Assembly (NCBI GenBank): GCA_002842735.1
Contig: PHEB01000006.1
Location: 1-64,000 of the forward strand
DNA: 64,000 nt
DNA from: Alphaproteobacteria bacterium HGW-Alphaproteobacteria-7
GTDB lineage: Bacteria > Pseudomonadota > Alphaproteobacteria > Sphingomonadales > Sphingomonadaceae
Direction: 5' to 3'
In this document: in pieces, positions 7,542 through 18,407 of the stretch
How positions within the stretch are numbered: the first letter of the stretch is position 1
Layout of the letters: each line of letters opens with the position of its first letter
The notes under the pieces: generated by a model
Database searches by the model: none
What the model was told of the DNA's origin: nothing
What the model saw: only the letters and a program-made list of their open reading frames with translations
Translations under genes and position numbers: made by a program

Positions 7542-9908
7542 ATGATCAGATCACTGCAATCAACAGTACACTACCTGCGGCGCGCCTTTGGCTTTGCCGG
7601 CGATGAGGTTGCTGTGCTGAACGGCGGAATCATCCGCAATTCGGGCGCGGCGCTGCTCCGGCGCAAGCGTGCCAAGGTGGCGGGTTTTGCGATCCTGTTC
7701 GGGATCGTGTCAGCCGTGATTGAGCTGCCGTTGCCTGCCGAAGACTTCTACCGCGCGATGCGGGCCGAGGTGCGATCCAAGCCTGCACCGCAGGACGTGG
7801 TGATGATCGCGATCGACGACAAGACACTCAATGCGTTCCAGCGGGCAATGCCGTCGCGCGTGGATGACAGCCGCCTGATCGACACGCTGATCGCATCGGG
7901 GGTAGAAAGAGTCGTATTTGACCGCGCGCATGCTGATCCAGAAAGCCCGCAAGCCGATACGCTGTTTGCCCAGACCCTTGCCCGTCACAAGGGCAAGGTC
8001 TGGCTCGGCTTCGTGCCCAGGCATGAATTTGGGTTCCAGACTGTCGAGGAGATTGTTCCGCGAGTTGCGTTTCGCGAGGAGGTGCAACTTGCAGCAATGA
8101 ACGGGTTTGGAGCCCCTTTCGGCTTTTCGGTTACCTTTCCAACTAGTGCTAATCTAAACGGAAAAAAGCATTCGTCGCTCTCTGCGGTCTTGGGGGAATA
8201 TAATGGCCCAGACCGTCTTTATCGCCCGGATTATGCGTTCAACCCGGACACTATTCCGACTTTCAGTTACATTGATGTCCTCAGAGGCGAGGTTTCTGCT
8301 AACGGCCTCGCGGGGAAAAACGTGGTTGTTGGCGAGACGTACTATTTATCGACCGACTATTTTCGCCTGCCCCTGCGGGACGGCAAAGTTCCCGGTGCCT
8401 ATTTTCACATCATGGGCGCACATACGCTCAAGCGCGGGGTGCCGGTTGACCTGATGTGGGTTCCGGCGCTGCTGGTTGCCGGGCTCGCGATAATGGCGCA
8501 GGTTCTGGCGAATTCGAAATCGTCGCGCGCGCTGGTGGTTTCGGCAGGCGGATTGCTCACCGTGCCGCTGGTGCTCGACGAATTCGGCGTCAATATTGAT
8601 GTGATGTCAGCGCTGCTGGCCATGCTGGCAGCGGGCATCGGGTTTCAACGCATCGCCCGCAAATATTATAGCCAGGATGTCGATGCGATGAGCACTTCGG
8701 CGTTGAGTTCCGATCAGGTCAGCGCCGGACGCGATGTCTATGCTTTGAAAATCGCCAGCCTGGCTGAAATGTCGGAAGAATGGACCGCGCGCGAACTGGG
8801 CGAGTTTGTCAGCACGCTGATCGCTTATATCAAAGGGCCGGGCGAGACGGGCGATGTTGCGTTTGATCGCGACGTTCTGGTGTGGCTGGCCCCGCGGATG
8901 GACACTGTCAGTCTCGAACGGCATGCCGATGGCCTTGCGCTGATGCTCAAGACTGCGATCAGCCATGATTGGCAATCGGCCAGCAGTGCACCGGCGCTGG
9001 GGATCGATACCAATTATGACCTGCCGCTTGGCCAGCGTATCAAGAAGGCGATGCAGGCGGCTGAGGAAGCCGCTTCGCGCGGCGCGCGGTTTATCATCAA
9101 TGATCCCGCCTATCTCGAAGCCCGCAACCAGCGGGTTGGATTGTTGCGGGTGCTGGAAAAAGGGCTGCGTGATCGCAGTATCGGGGTGGCTTTCCAACCC
9201 AAGGTCGATCTGCTCACCGGCCGGATTGTCGGCGCGGAAACGCTGATCCGCTGGCAGCCTGATGGCAAGGAGTGGGTCAATCCGCAAGAATTGGTGCTCG
9301 CCGCCGAAGCCGGGGATCGCATCAACGAATTGACGCTGGTGGTGATGGAAGCCGCGTTGGTTGACGGCAGGAAAGCGATTGCGCTTGATCCGGCCTTCAA
9401 GCTGGCAGTCAACATGTCAGCCAAAAGCCTGAGCGACGCGCATCTGATGTTCGACATCATGACAATGCTGGGCCGCCATGCCTTCCCGCCGGGCAACCTC
9501 ACGCTGGAACTGACCGAGACTGCCAAGTTGGAGGACGAGCGAATCGCGCCGCAAATCGCCGCGCTCAAACAGCGCGGGATCAGTCTGTCGATCGATGATT
9601 TCGGCACCGGGCAATCAAATCTCGAATATATCGAGAAGTTGCCCAGTACCGAACTCAAGATCGACAAACGCTTTGTGCAGAACATGGCGACATCGGAAGA
9701 AAGCCGCGCCGTGGTGCGCGCCACGATCGAAATCGCCCACTCGCTGGGCAAGGTGGTGGTGGCCGAAGGTGTCGAGGATCAGGCAGTCGCCGCCACCTTG
9801 CGCGCGATGGGCTGCGACCATGCGCAAGGCTACCTGTTTGCACGGGCAATTACGATGCCAGAGCTGCTGTCGATGATGGGCGGCGGGAGAATCGTAGTTA
9901 ACGGTTGA
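7542..9908 (+). CDS. CHASE2-sensor, EAL-domain cyclic-di-GMP phosphodiesterase
   Basis: The 788-aa membrane protein has a transmembrane helix at about residues 43-62, then a periplasmic CHASE2-type sensor to about residue 300. Two or three closely spaced transmembrane helices follow (about 304-370), then a linker. Next comes a region (about 440-530) with the look of a degenerate GGDEF fold lacking the signature. A C-terminal EAL domain ends the protein. EAL residues look competent: E-x-L-x-R at E566 (the motif reads ETL rather than EAL), NMSAKS, ELTE, DDFGTG near 685, KIDK, AEGVE and QGYLFA. It should hydrolyse c-di-GMP in response to an extracytoplasmic signal. A PilZ effector candidate is encoded at 32740. 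The stop is followed within seven bases by a CtrA-type box. Confidence 0.9.
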   Translation: MIRSLQSTVHYLRRAFGFAGDEVAVLNGGIIRNSGAALLRRKRAKVAGFAILFGIVSAVIELPLPAEDFYRAMRAEVRSKPAPQDVVMIAIDDKTLNAFQRAMPSRVDDSRLIDTLIASGVERVVFDRAHADPESPQADTLFAQTLARHKGKVWLGFVPRHEFGFQTVEEIVPRVAFREEVQLAAMNGFGAPFGFSVTFPTSANLNGKKHSSLSAVLGEYNGPDRLYRPDYAFNPDTIPTFSYIDVLRGEVSANGLAGKNVVVGETYYLSTDYFRLPLRDGKVPGAYFHIMGAHTLKRGVPVDLMWVPALLVAGLAIMAQVLANSKSSRALVVSAGGLLTVPLVLDEFGVNIDVMSALLAMLAAGIGFQRIARKYYSQDVDAMSTSALSSDQVSAGRDVYALKIASLAEMSEEWTARELGEFVSTLIAYIKGPGETGDVAFDRDVLVWLAPRMDTVSLERHADGLALMLKTAISHDWQSASSAPALGIDTNYDLPLGQRIKKAMQAAEEAASRGARFIINDPAYLEARNQRVGLLRVLEKGLRDRSIGVAFQPKVDLLTGRIVGAETLIRWQPDGKEWVNPQELVLAAEAGDRINELTLVVMEAALVDGRKAIALDPAFKLAVNMSAKSLSDAHLMFDIMTMLGRHAFPPGNLTLELTETAKLEDERIAPQIAALKQRGISLSIDDFGTGQSNLEYIEKLPSTELKIDKRFVQNMATSEESRAVVRATIEIAHSLGKVVVAEGVEDQAVAATLRAMGCDHAQGYLFARAITMPELLSMMGGGRIVVNG

Positions 9909-9914
9909 TTATGG

Positions 9915-9929
9915 TTAATTTTGTGTTAA
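9915..9929 (+). promoter_or_regulatory. CtrA-type box before a tiny transcription unit
   Basis: TTAA (9915-9918), seven bases, TTAA (9926-9929) matches the CtrA consensus TTAA-N7-TTAA exactly. It lies 40 bases before a 12-codon ORF and its terminator. A clear sigma-70 -35/-10 pair is not visible, which is common for CtrA-activated promoters. Confidence 0.5.
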
Positions 9930-9968
9930 AACGCTCCCACAGCATTTGCCGCTGATAGGAGAAACGTT

Positions 9969-10007
9969 ATGTGGGGCTGGATTTCAATCGCTTTCGGCTC
10001 TCGCTAA
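9969..10007 (+). CDS. 12-codon small ORF (MWGWISIAFGSR)
   Basis: An ATG at 9969 follows AGGAG (9957-9961) with a seven-base spacer, the best-looking ribosome-binding site in this stretch. The ORF codes MWGWISIAFGSR and stops at 10005-10007. Codons 8-11 lie in the left arm of a perfect 8-bp hairpin, CTTTCGGC (9991-9998) with GCCGAAAG (10014-10021). A rho-independent terminator follows at 10033-10057. Two early Trp codons plus competing hairpins recall attenuation leaders, but no amino-acid gene lies downstream. It may be a microprotein, a leader peptide or part of a small RNA. I do not recognise it. Confidence 0.45.
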   Translation: MWGWISIAFGSR

Positions 10008-10032
10008 GTCGGCGCCGAAAGAGTTAGTAAAA

Positions 10033-10057
10033 AGCCTCGGGAAACCGGGGCTTTTTT
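10033..10057 (+). terminator. Rho-independent terminator with GAAA tetraloop
   Basis: AGCCTCGG (10033-10040) pairs with CCGGGGCT (10045-10052), with one G-U pair, around a GAAA loop. A run of six T follows. It closes the tiny unit beginning near 9930 and separates it from recN. Confidence 0.9.
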
Positions 10058-10270
10058 CGTTTTGGGGCCGAATTTCAGCACAAATGGATGGTCTTGCGCC
10101 GCCTACCGCGAATCGGTGCGGGGCCGAATCGGTCAGGTGATTCGCAACCACAAAATTTCAGCATCGGCCGTGGGTTTTCAACGTCCTGAAACCCGGCGCA
10201 TGGGCTTGGGGATTGCCCCTCGCTTGGCGCGTGACGGCGGCGGCGGCCTGCGCTATCCCTTGCACCGCCC
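10058..10270. other. Noncoding gap before recN, no clear feature
   Basis: These 213 bases contain two short direct repeats (GGGGCCGAAT and an AATTTCAGCA variant) and a GCGAATC/GATTCGC inverted pair near 10107-10143. I see no convincing gene, promoter pair or riboswitch. The recN promoter is presumably here. Confidence 0.4.
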
Positions 10271-11937
10271 ATGCTGACCCGCCTTTCAATCCGCAATATC
10301 GTCCTCATCGAAGCGCTCGATCTCACCTTCGCGCGCGGGCTGGGCGTGTTGACGGGGGAGACGGGGGCGGGCAAGTCGATCCTGCTTGATGCGCTGGGGC
10401 TGATCCTGGGCGACCGGGCGGAGACATCGCTGGTCCGTGCCGGAGAGGACAAGGCGAGCGTCACCGCCAGTTTTGAATTCGCCGCGCTGCCTGCGCCCAT
10501 CGCCGCCGCGCTGGATGATGCGGAGATCGCCATCGAACCGGGTGAGCCGCTGCTGATCCGGCGGCAGGTGAAGGCCGATGGCGGCTCCAAAGCCTTCATC
10601 AACGATCAACCCGCCAGCGTCGCACTGCTGCGCGAACTCGCACCTGCGTTGGTCGAACTCCACGGCCAGCATGATGATCGCGGGCTGGTCAATCCGCGGG
10701 GCCACCGGGTGTTGCTGGATCGCTATGCGGGCACCGATGTAGCCGGGCTGGAACGCGCCTTTGCCGTCTGGGCGAGGGCCGAAGCGCAGCTCGCCGAGGC
10801 GCGCGGCGCGGTGGAACAGGCCAAGGCGGATCAGGACTTGCTGATCGCGCATCTGGCGGAGCTGGCCGCGCTCGAACCGGTGGCAGGTGAAGAAGCGCGC
10901 CTCGCCGCGACTCGCGCCGATATGCAGAAGGGTGAGCGGCTGGCGGGCGATCTGGAGGCACTTCGGCACGTGTGGGAAGGTTCGGATTCGCCGCTCGCCG
11001 CCTTGCGCGTGGCCGCGCGCAAGCTTGACCGGATCGCGGGCGAACACGCATTGCTGACCGAGGCGCTGGCTGCGCTCGACCGCGCCGTGATCGAAGCGGG
11101 TGAGGCGGAGGACAAGCTGCAAGCCGCTGCCGAGGCGCTGCTGCACGATCCCAACGCCCTGGAAAATGCCGAAACCCGGCTGTTCGAACTGCGCGCCGCC
11201 GCGCGCAAGCACCGCTGCGAGGTGGACGACCTGCCCGAATTGATGCGCACGATGCGCGGCCGACTCGATGCGATTGAGGGCGGGGAGGCGCAGTTGGACG
11301 CGCTCGAGGCCGCCGCCAAGGAAGCGCGCACCGCCTACGTGACAACGGCGCAGAAGGCACACGCGGCGCGGGTTGCGGGCGCGGCGAAGCTGGACGCGGC
11401 AGTGGCGGCGGAGCTTGCGCCGTTGAAGCTCGACGCCGCGCGGTTCCTGACGCAAATCACCGCGCTGCCCGAAGATCGCTGGGGCGCAAGCGGGATGGAC
11501 GCGGTCGAGTTCCTCATCTCGACCAACCCCGGCGCGGATTTCGCAGCCCTCGGCAAGATCGCGAGCGGCGGGGAATTGTCGCGCTTTATCCTCGCATTGA
11601 AGGTCGCGCTGGCCGAACAGGGCGGGGCGGCAACGATCATCTTTGACGAAATCGACCGCGGCGTGGGCGGGGCGGTGGCGAGCGCCATCGGAGAACGCCT
11701 CGCGCGGTTGGCAGCACAGGAAGGCCAATTGCTCGCCGTAACGCACAGCCCGCAGGTCGCCGCGCGGGGCGGGCAGCACTACCTGATTGCCAAGGCATCG
11801 AGCGGCACGGTGACACGCACCAGCGTGGTGCTGCTGGATGCTGAAGGGCGGCAAGAGGAAATCGCCCGGATGCTGTCTGGTGCGGAAGTAACGCCCGAAG
11901 CGCGTGCGCAGGCGGATCGGTTGCTGGAGGGGGTGTG

Positions 11938-11938
<1 letters not shown>
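10271..11938 (+). CDS. recN: DNA repair protein RecN
   Basis: RecN is an SMC-like ATPase that acts at double-strand breaks. The 555-aa protein has Walker A GETGAGKS at residues 29-36 and a long Ala/Glu-rich coiled-coil region in the middle. The SGGELSR signature lies near residue 432 and Walker B TIIFDEIDRGVGG near 454, and the C-terminal part has AVTHSPQVAARG. Length and order match the family. The stop TGA overlaps the ATG of the next gene by one base (TGATG), so recN, the GNAT gene and ligA form a tightly packed unit. No LexA box is obvious in the upstream gap. Confidence 0.96.
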
Positions 11939-14848
<2,910 letters not shown>

Positions 14849-14870
14849 AGAGTCGCGCATTAAATCCGAA

Positions 14871-14958
14871 CCGTTCACCCTGAGCTTGTCGAAGGGCTGC
14901 ACTTTCTTTGAACCATCAGCAAGGAAGGACGGTGCTTCGACAGGCTCAGCACGAACGG
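14871..14958. repeat. Intergenic inverted repeat, CTTCGACA-GCTCAGCACGAACGG family
   Basis: The left arm (CCGTTCACCCTGAGCTTGTC, 14871-14890, then GAAG) is the near reverse complement of the right arm (CTTCGACAGGCTCAGCACGA, 14935-14954, then ACGG). It lies between the convergent ligA and prmA genes. The same family recurs at 49380-49475 and inside ligA. Confidence 0.85.
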
Positions 14959-14974
14959 ACTGGTGAGCGGCGGG

Positions 14975-15886
14975 TTAGCGCCGTTTGCGCAGCCACAATA
15001 TCGCCCAATCGCCGCGTTGCAGCCGTGCCGCCATGCGGAATCCCGCCAGCCGCATCGCGCGCCTGACCGCCGCTTCCTGTTCGCCCGCGAGCAATCCGGC
15101 GAGTAACAAGCTGCCCCCCGGCGCGACCGCGCGGGCAAAATCGGGCGCGAGTTCCACCAGCGGCCCGGCGAGGATGTTGGCGATCAGCAGGTCATAGGCC
15201 CCGCGCACCTTGATCAGTGGATCGTCCATCCCGTCGGCCACCACCATCACGGCCTCGCCCGCGCGGGGGCCGAGCGGGATGCCGTTCAGCGCAGCGTTTT
15301 CCTCGACCACCGGCACGCACACGGCGTCGATATCGGTAAGGGTGATGCGCGCACGCGGCCACAGCGCCAGCGCGGCAAAGCCGAGCAAACCGGTGCCGGT
15401 GCCGATATCGGCAATATTGCGCGCGACCATGCCGCTCGCCTTGACCGCGTCCAGCATTTCGAGGCAACCGGCGGTGGTGCGGTGCTGCCCGGTGCCGAAC
15501 GCCTGACTGGCGGGGATCACAAAGTCGATGGCTTGCGGATCAGCGGGGTAATCGGGCGTGTGGACGTGGAACCGCCCGGCTCGGATCGGGGTGACATTGT
15601 GCTGGCTCAGCGTCACCCAATCCTGCGGGGGGAGTTCCTCTACAGTGAGTTTGGGCACCCCACCTTCTAACACGCCCGCGAACAAGCCCGTCAGTGCGGC
15701 TTTCTGCGCCTTGCCGGGTTTGCGCGGATACCAGCCTTCGAGCACCCAGTCGTCGGGCCGATCTTCCGCAACCTCGCGCCCCCCGATGACGAGTTCAAAG
15801 TCCCAATCGTCGATTTTGTCATGCGCCAGCAGCGCCGACTGCACCACCGTCTTGGGCGCGTGGAGGCTCAATTTCCACGTGGTCAT
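14975..15886 (-). CDS. prmA: Ribosomal protein L11 methyltransferase PrmA
   Basis: PrmA trimethylates ribosomal protein L11 using S-adenosylmethionine. The 303-aa protein has an N-terminal substrate-binding region and a Rossmann methyltransferase core. Motif I reads IADIGTGTGLLGFAA, motif post-I TLTDIDAVCV, and the acceptor-site motif LIANILAGPL corresponds to the family NILA box. A preceding DFVIPASQAFGTGQHRTT segment is also diagnostic. Its ATG overlaps the stop of the upstream metallo-beta-lactamase gene by four bases (ATGA), indicating translational coupling. ligA ends convergently, with a dispersed repeat in between. Confidence 0.94.
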   Translation of the reverse strand: MTTWKLSLHAPKTVVQSALLAHDKIDDWDFELVIGGREVAEDRPDDWVLEGWYPRKPGKAQKAALTGLFAGVLEGGVPKLTVEELPPQDWVTLSQHNVTPIRAGRFHVHTPDYPADPQAIDFVIPASQAFGTGQHRTTAGCLEMLDAVKASGMVARNIADIGTGTGLLGFAALALWPRARITLTDIDAVCVPVVEENAALNGIPLGPRAGEAVMVVADGMDDPLIKVRGAYDLLIANILAGPLVELAPDFARAVAPGGSLLLAGLLAGEQEAAVRRAMRLAGFRMAARLQRGDWAILWLRKRR

Positions 15887-16815
15887 TGGCTGGCCGCTTC
15901 CTTGGCGAGCCGATCATCCAGCGCCTTGGTCTTGCTGGCGGCGTAGGCGGGGCAGGTTATGCCGCCTTCGAATGAACCGGTGCGGGCGCGGGCAGGCATT
16001 TGGCTCGCCGAAGGGTGCGGGGTGATCAGCATATCGCATTCCAGCCCTGCCAGCCGCGCGATCCCGCGCCGGAACATCGCGACATATTCAGGGTGATCGG
16101 TGAAACGGTATTCGTCGGCGCTGACGGGCGAGAGGCTGTCACCATAAACAATGGTCACGCATCCGCCCGCAGTGCAGCTTTCCCACTGCCAGCTCATCGC
16201 GCCGCTGGTGTGGCCGGGGGTGGCGATGGCGGTGAGGGTGATGCCCGCTGTTTCAAGCACCTCTCCGTCTGCGACTGCGCGGATCGTGCCGGTGACCGGT
16301 GCCATGGCTGCGTGCAGCCCGGACTGCGGATCGCGCGGATCGTCCTTGCCGGTGCGCATCACCTCGGCCGCGCCTTCGCCGACCCATAGCGGCGCGCCGC
16401 TCAGCCCCTGAAGCCGGGCCATCCCGCCGACATGGTCATAATGTTCATGGCTGACGAGCAATGCCTTCACATCGCGCATTGTGTAGCCGAGTGCCGCGAT
16501 ATTGGCCTCGATCACTTCTGAGCCTGTGTTGGTGCCGCTGTCGATCAGCACCGCGCCATCATCGCCCTTGATCAGGATCGCCGCGATCCCGCAGGTGCCG
16601 ACATACCAGGTGTTGCCGTGGATCTGGAACGGCTCTGTCGGCTTGTCCCAATCGTCCCAATCTTCGCACATCGATGCAAAGCGCACCATGTCGCTCGAAT
16701 GCTGCGCGTCCGCGACCCGTGCGGTTATGTCCGAGGCGGGGATGCTGGCGCCGCACCCGGCGAGTGCCAGCGCGGCCAGAGCGAAGAGGGATTTATCGAA
16801 CAAAACTGGCTCCAT
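15883..16815 (-). CDS. Subclass B3 metallo-beta-lactamase (lipoprotein-type leader)
   Basis: The 310-aa protein carries the MBL zinc ligands in B3 arrangement: HEHYDH (three His and the Asp), the distal His in TPGHTSG, and the last His in ITPHPSASQM. A hydrophobic N-terminus ends in LALAGCG, a lipobox, so the enzyme may be a periplasmic or outer-membrane lipoprotein. Intrinsic B3 enzymes have been reported from several Erythrobacter species; their usual role is hydrolysis of penicillins, cephalosporins and carbapenems. Activity is inferred. The gene overlaps the upstream SDR by 23 bases and couples to prmA downstream, so it looks like a resident gene with no mobile element around it. Confidence 0.88.
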   Translation of the reverse strand: MEPVLFDKSLFALAALALAGCGASIPASDITARVADAQHSSDMVRFASMCEDWDDWDKPTEPFQIHGNTWYVGTCGIAAILIKGDDGAVLIDSGTNTGSEVIEANIAALGYTMRDVKALLVSHEHYDHVGGMARLQGLSGAPLWVGEGAAEVMRTGKDDPRDPQSGLHAAMAPVTGTIRAVADGEVLETAGITLTAIATPGHTSGAMSWQWESCTAGGCVTIVYGDSLSPVSADEYRFTDHPEYVAMFRRGIARLAGLECDMLITPHPSASQMPARARTGSFEGGITCPAYAASKTKALDDRLAKEAASQ

Positions 16816-17518
16816 TGGCGTCGATCACCGCGCCGGTCATACTTGGGGGGGCATCGAGCGCGCAAAAGGCGATGATCGCGGCGATTTCGTCCGGCGTCGC
16901 CACCCGGCCCAGCGGAATGTCGGCCAGCAGCCCCGGCCCGCCGCGACTGGCGAGGTAATCATCGGCCATGCTGGTATCGGTGAACCCCGGCGTAATCGCG
17001 AAGCTGAGGATGCCGTCCGCAGCATAGGCGCGCGCAATCGTCTTGTGCATCGCCACCATCCCGCCCTTGGCAGCGGCATAGTGCCAATGCGCTGGCGAAT
17101 CCCCGCGATAGGCCGCGCGGCTCGCCACATGAACCAGCCGCCCTGCAAAACCGCGCGCCTGCCAGTGCAGCACCGCCAACCGCGAAAGCTGGGCCGCAGC
17201 GGTGAGGTTGACCCGCAGCGTATCTTCCCAGGCATCCAGCCATTCGATGTCCGAACGGTCGAGCCGGTTGGCCTCGAACCGCCCGGCATTGTTAACGACC
17301 GCGTCAATTTTCCCGCCCGCCAGTTCCAGCGCCGCTTCCCACAGCGATTGGACGGCCAGCGGATCACCGAAATCGGCGGCGATGATCGGCGGAGCGCCCG
17401 GCGCAGCGGGTTGCGGGCGCGAGGCATGGCCGATCACCGGCACGCCCTTTGCTGCCAATGATTCGAGTGCCGCCTTACCAATTCCGCGGCTTGATCCGGT
17501 GACGAGAATGTGTCCCAT
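16793..17518 (-). CDS. Short-chain dehydrogenase/reductase
   Basis: The 241-aa protein is a classical SDR with an N-terminal NAD(P)-binding motif TGSSRGIG (residues 7-14), a DAVVNNAG motif and a Ser-Tyr-Lys-type catalytic region. The tyrosine lies in HYAAAKGG, the equivalent of YxxxK. The C-terminus GAVIDANGASFVR resembles FabG-like reductases. The substrate is unknown. It is the first gene of the SDR, metallo-beta-lactamase, prmA unit, whose members overlap. Confidence 0.88.
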   Translation of the reverse strand: MGHILVTGSSRGIGKAALESLAAKGVPVIGHASRPQPAAPGAPPIIAADFGDPLAVQSLWEAALELAGGKIDAVVNNAGRFEANRLDRSDIEWLDAWEDTLRVNLTAAAQLSRLAVLHWQARGFAGRLVHVASRAAYRGDSPAHWHYAAAKGGMVAMHKTIARAYAADGILSFAITPGFTDTSMADDYLASRGGPGLLADIPLGRVATPDEIAAIIAFCALDAPPSMTGAVIDANGASFVR

Positions 17519-17627
17519 GCAAGTGCCTATCCGAAACTTTGCAAGCTGTGTCCACCGCTCGCCGCTTGCGTCAAGCGATAGCGATGCTTAGTGGGATGAC
17601 AAAATCCAGCGACCAGACGGGATCATC

Positions 17628-18008
17628 ATGAACCAAAGACCGCTTTCTCCCCATTTGCAGGTGTGGCGCTGGGGCCCGCACATGCTGGTATCAATCCTCC
17701 ACCGCGCCACCGGCGATGGCTTGGCGCTGGTTGGTCTTGGCGTGCTGGTATGGTGGCTGGGCGCGCTGGCGAGCGGGCCTGCGGCCTATGCCAGTTTCCA
17801 GTCGATCATGGGATCGCCTGTCGGCATGGTGGTGCTGGTCGGCCTGTCATGGGCGTTCTTCAATCACATGATGAGCGGGCTGCGCCACTTCGTGCTCGAT
17901 ATCGGCGCGGGCTATGAACTGGATACCAATCGCCTATGGTCCATCGCCGCTCCGGTGATCGCCATCCTTCTCACCGCGGGCTTCTGGGCCCTGATCCTGC
18001 TGCGCTGA
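17628..18008 (+). CDS. sdhC: Succinate dehydrogenase cytochrome b556 subunit SdhC
   Basis: SdhC is one of the two membrane anchors of complex II and binds haem b and ubiquinone. The 126-aa protein starts with the RPLSPHLQVWRW signature and has three transmembrane helices. The haem-ligand histidine lies in HMMSGLRHFVLD, near residue 84. sdhD follows 12 bases after the stop. The promoter should lie in the 109-base gap shared with the divergent SDR gene at 17518. Confidence 0.95.
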   Translation: MNQRPLSPHLQVWRWGPHMLVSILHRATGDGLALVGLGVLVWWLGALASGPAAYASFQSIMGSPVGMVVLVGLSWAFFNHMMSGLRHFVLDIGAGYELDTNRLWSIAAPVIAILLTAGFWALILLR

Positions 18009-18020
18009 GGAGACAGGCAT

Positions 18021-18407
18021 ATGGGTAACGGAACTTCCATCGGACGCGTTCGCGGGCTGGGCGCATCGCACCACGGCGCGCATCACTGGCTGGTGCAGCG
18101 CTTCACTGCGATCGGCAATGTGGTGTTGATGAGCTGGCTGCTGGTCAGCCTCGTGATGCTCGGCGATTTTGGCTATGCCAGCGTCGCCAAGTGGCTTTCG
18201 CAGCCGGTGGCGGCGGTGCCGATGATCCTGCTGGTGATCAGCCTGTTCTGGCACGCACGGCTTGGCCTGCAGGTGCTGATCGAGGATTATGTCCACAACG
18301 CTGGCACCAAGTTCGGGGCGCTTGTCGCGCTCAATCTCGCAATTTTCGGCGGCGGCGCTTTTGCCATTTTCAGCGTTGCCGCACTCGCATTTGGAGGTCA
18401 GGCCTGA
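18021..18407 (+). CDS. sdhD: Succinate dehydrogenase membrane anchor subunit SdhD
   Basis: The 128-aa second anchor subunit has three transmembrane segments, a His-rich N-terminus ([16 protein letters not shown]) and the conserved haem/quinone region [17 protein letters not shown] near residues 81-97. The ribosome-binding site GAGGAGACAGG precedes the ATG. Its TGA shares a base with the sdhA ATG (TGATG), so the pair is translationally coupled. Confidence 0.95.
   Translation: MGNGTSIGRVRGLGASHHGAHHWLVQRFTAIGNVVLMSWLLVSLVMLGDFGYASVAKWLSQPVAAVPMILLVISLFWHARLGLQVLIEDYVHNAGTKFGALVALNLAIFGGGAFAIFSVAALAFGGQA

Noticed and set aside
9969-10057. trp-operon attenuator
   Set aside because: Two Trp codons and alternative hairpins are present, but the next gene is recN and there is no tryptophan gene in the window.
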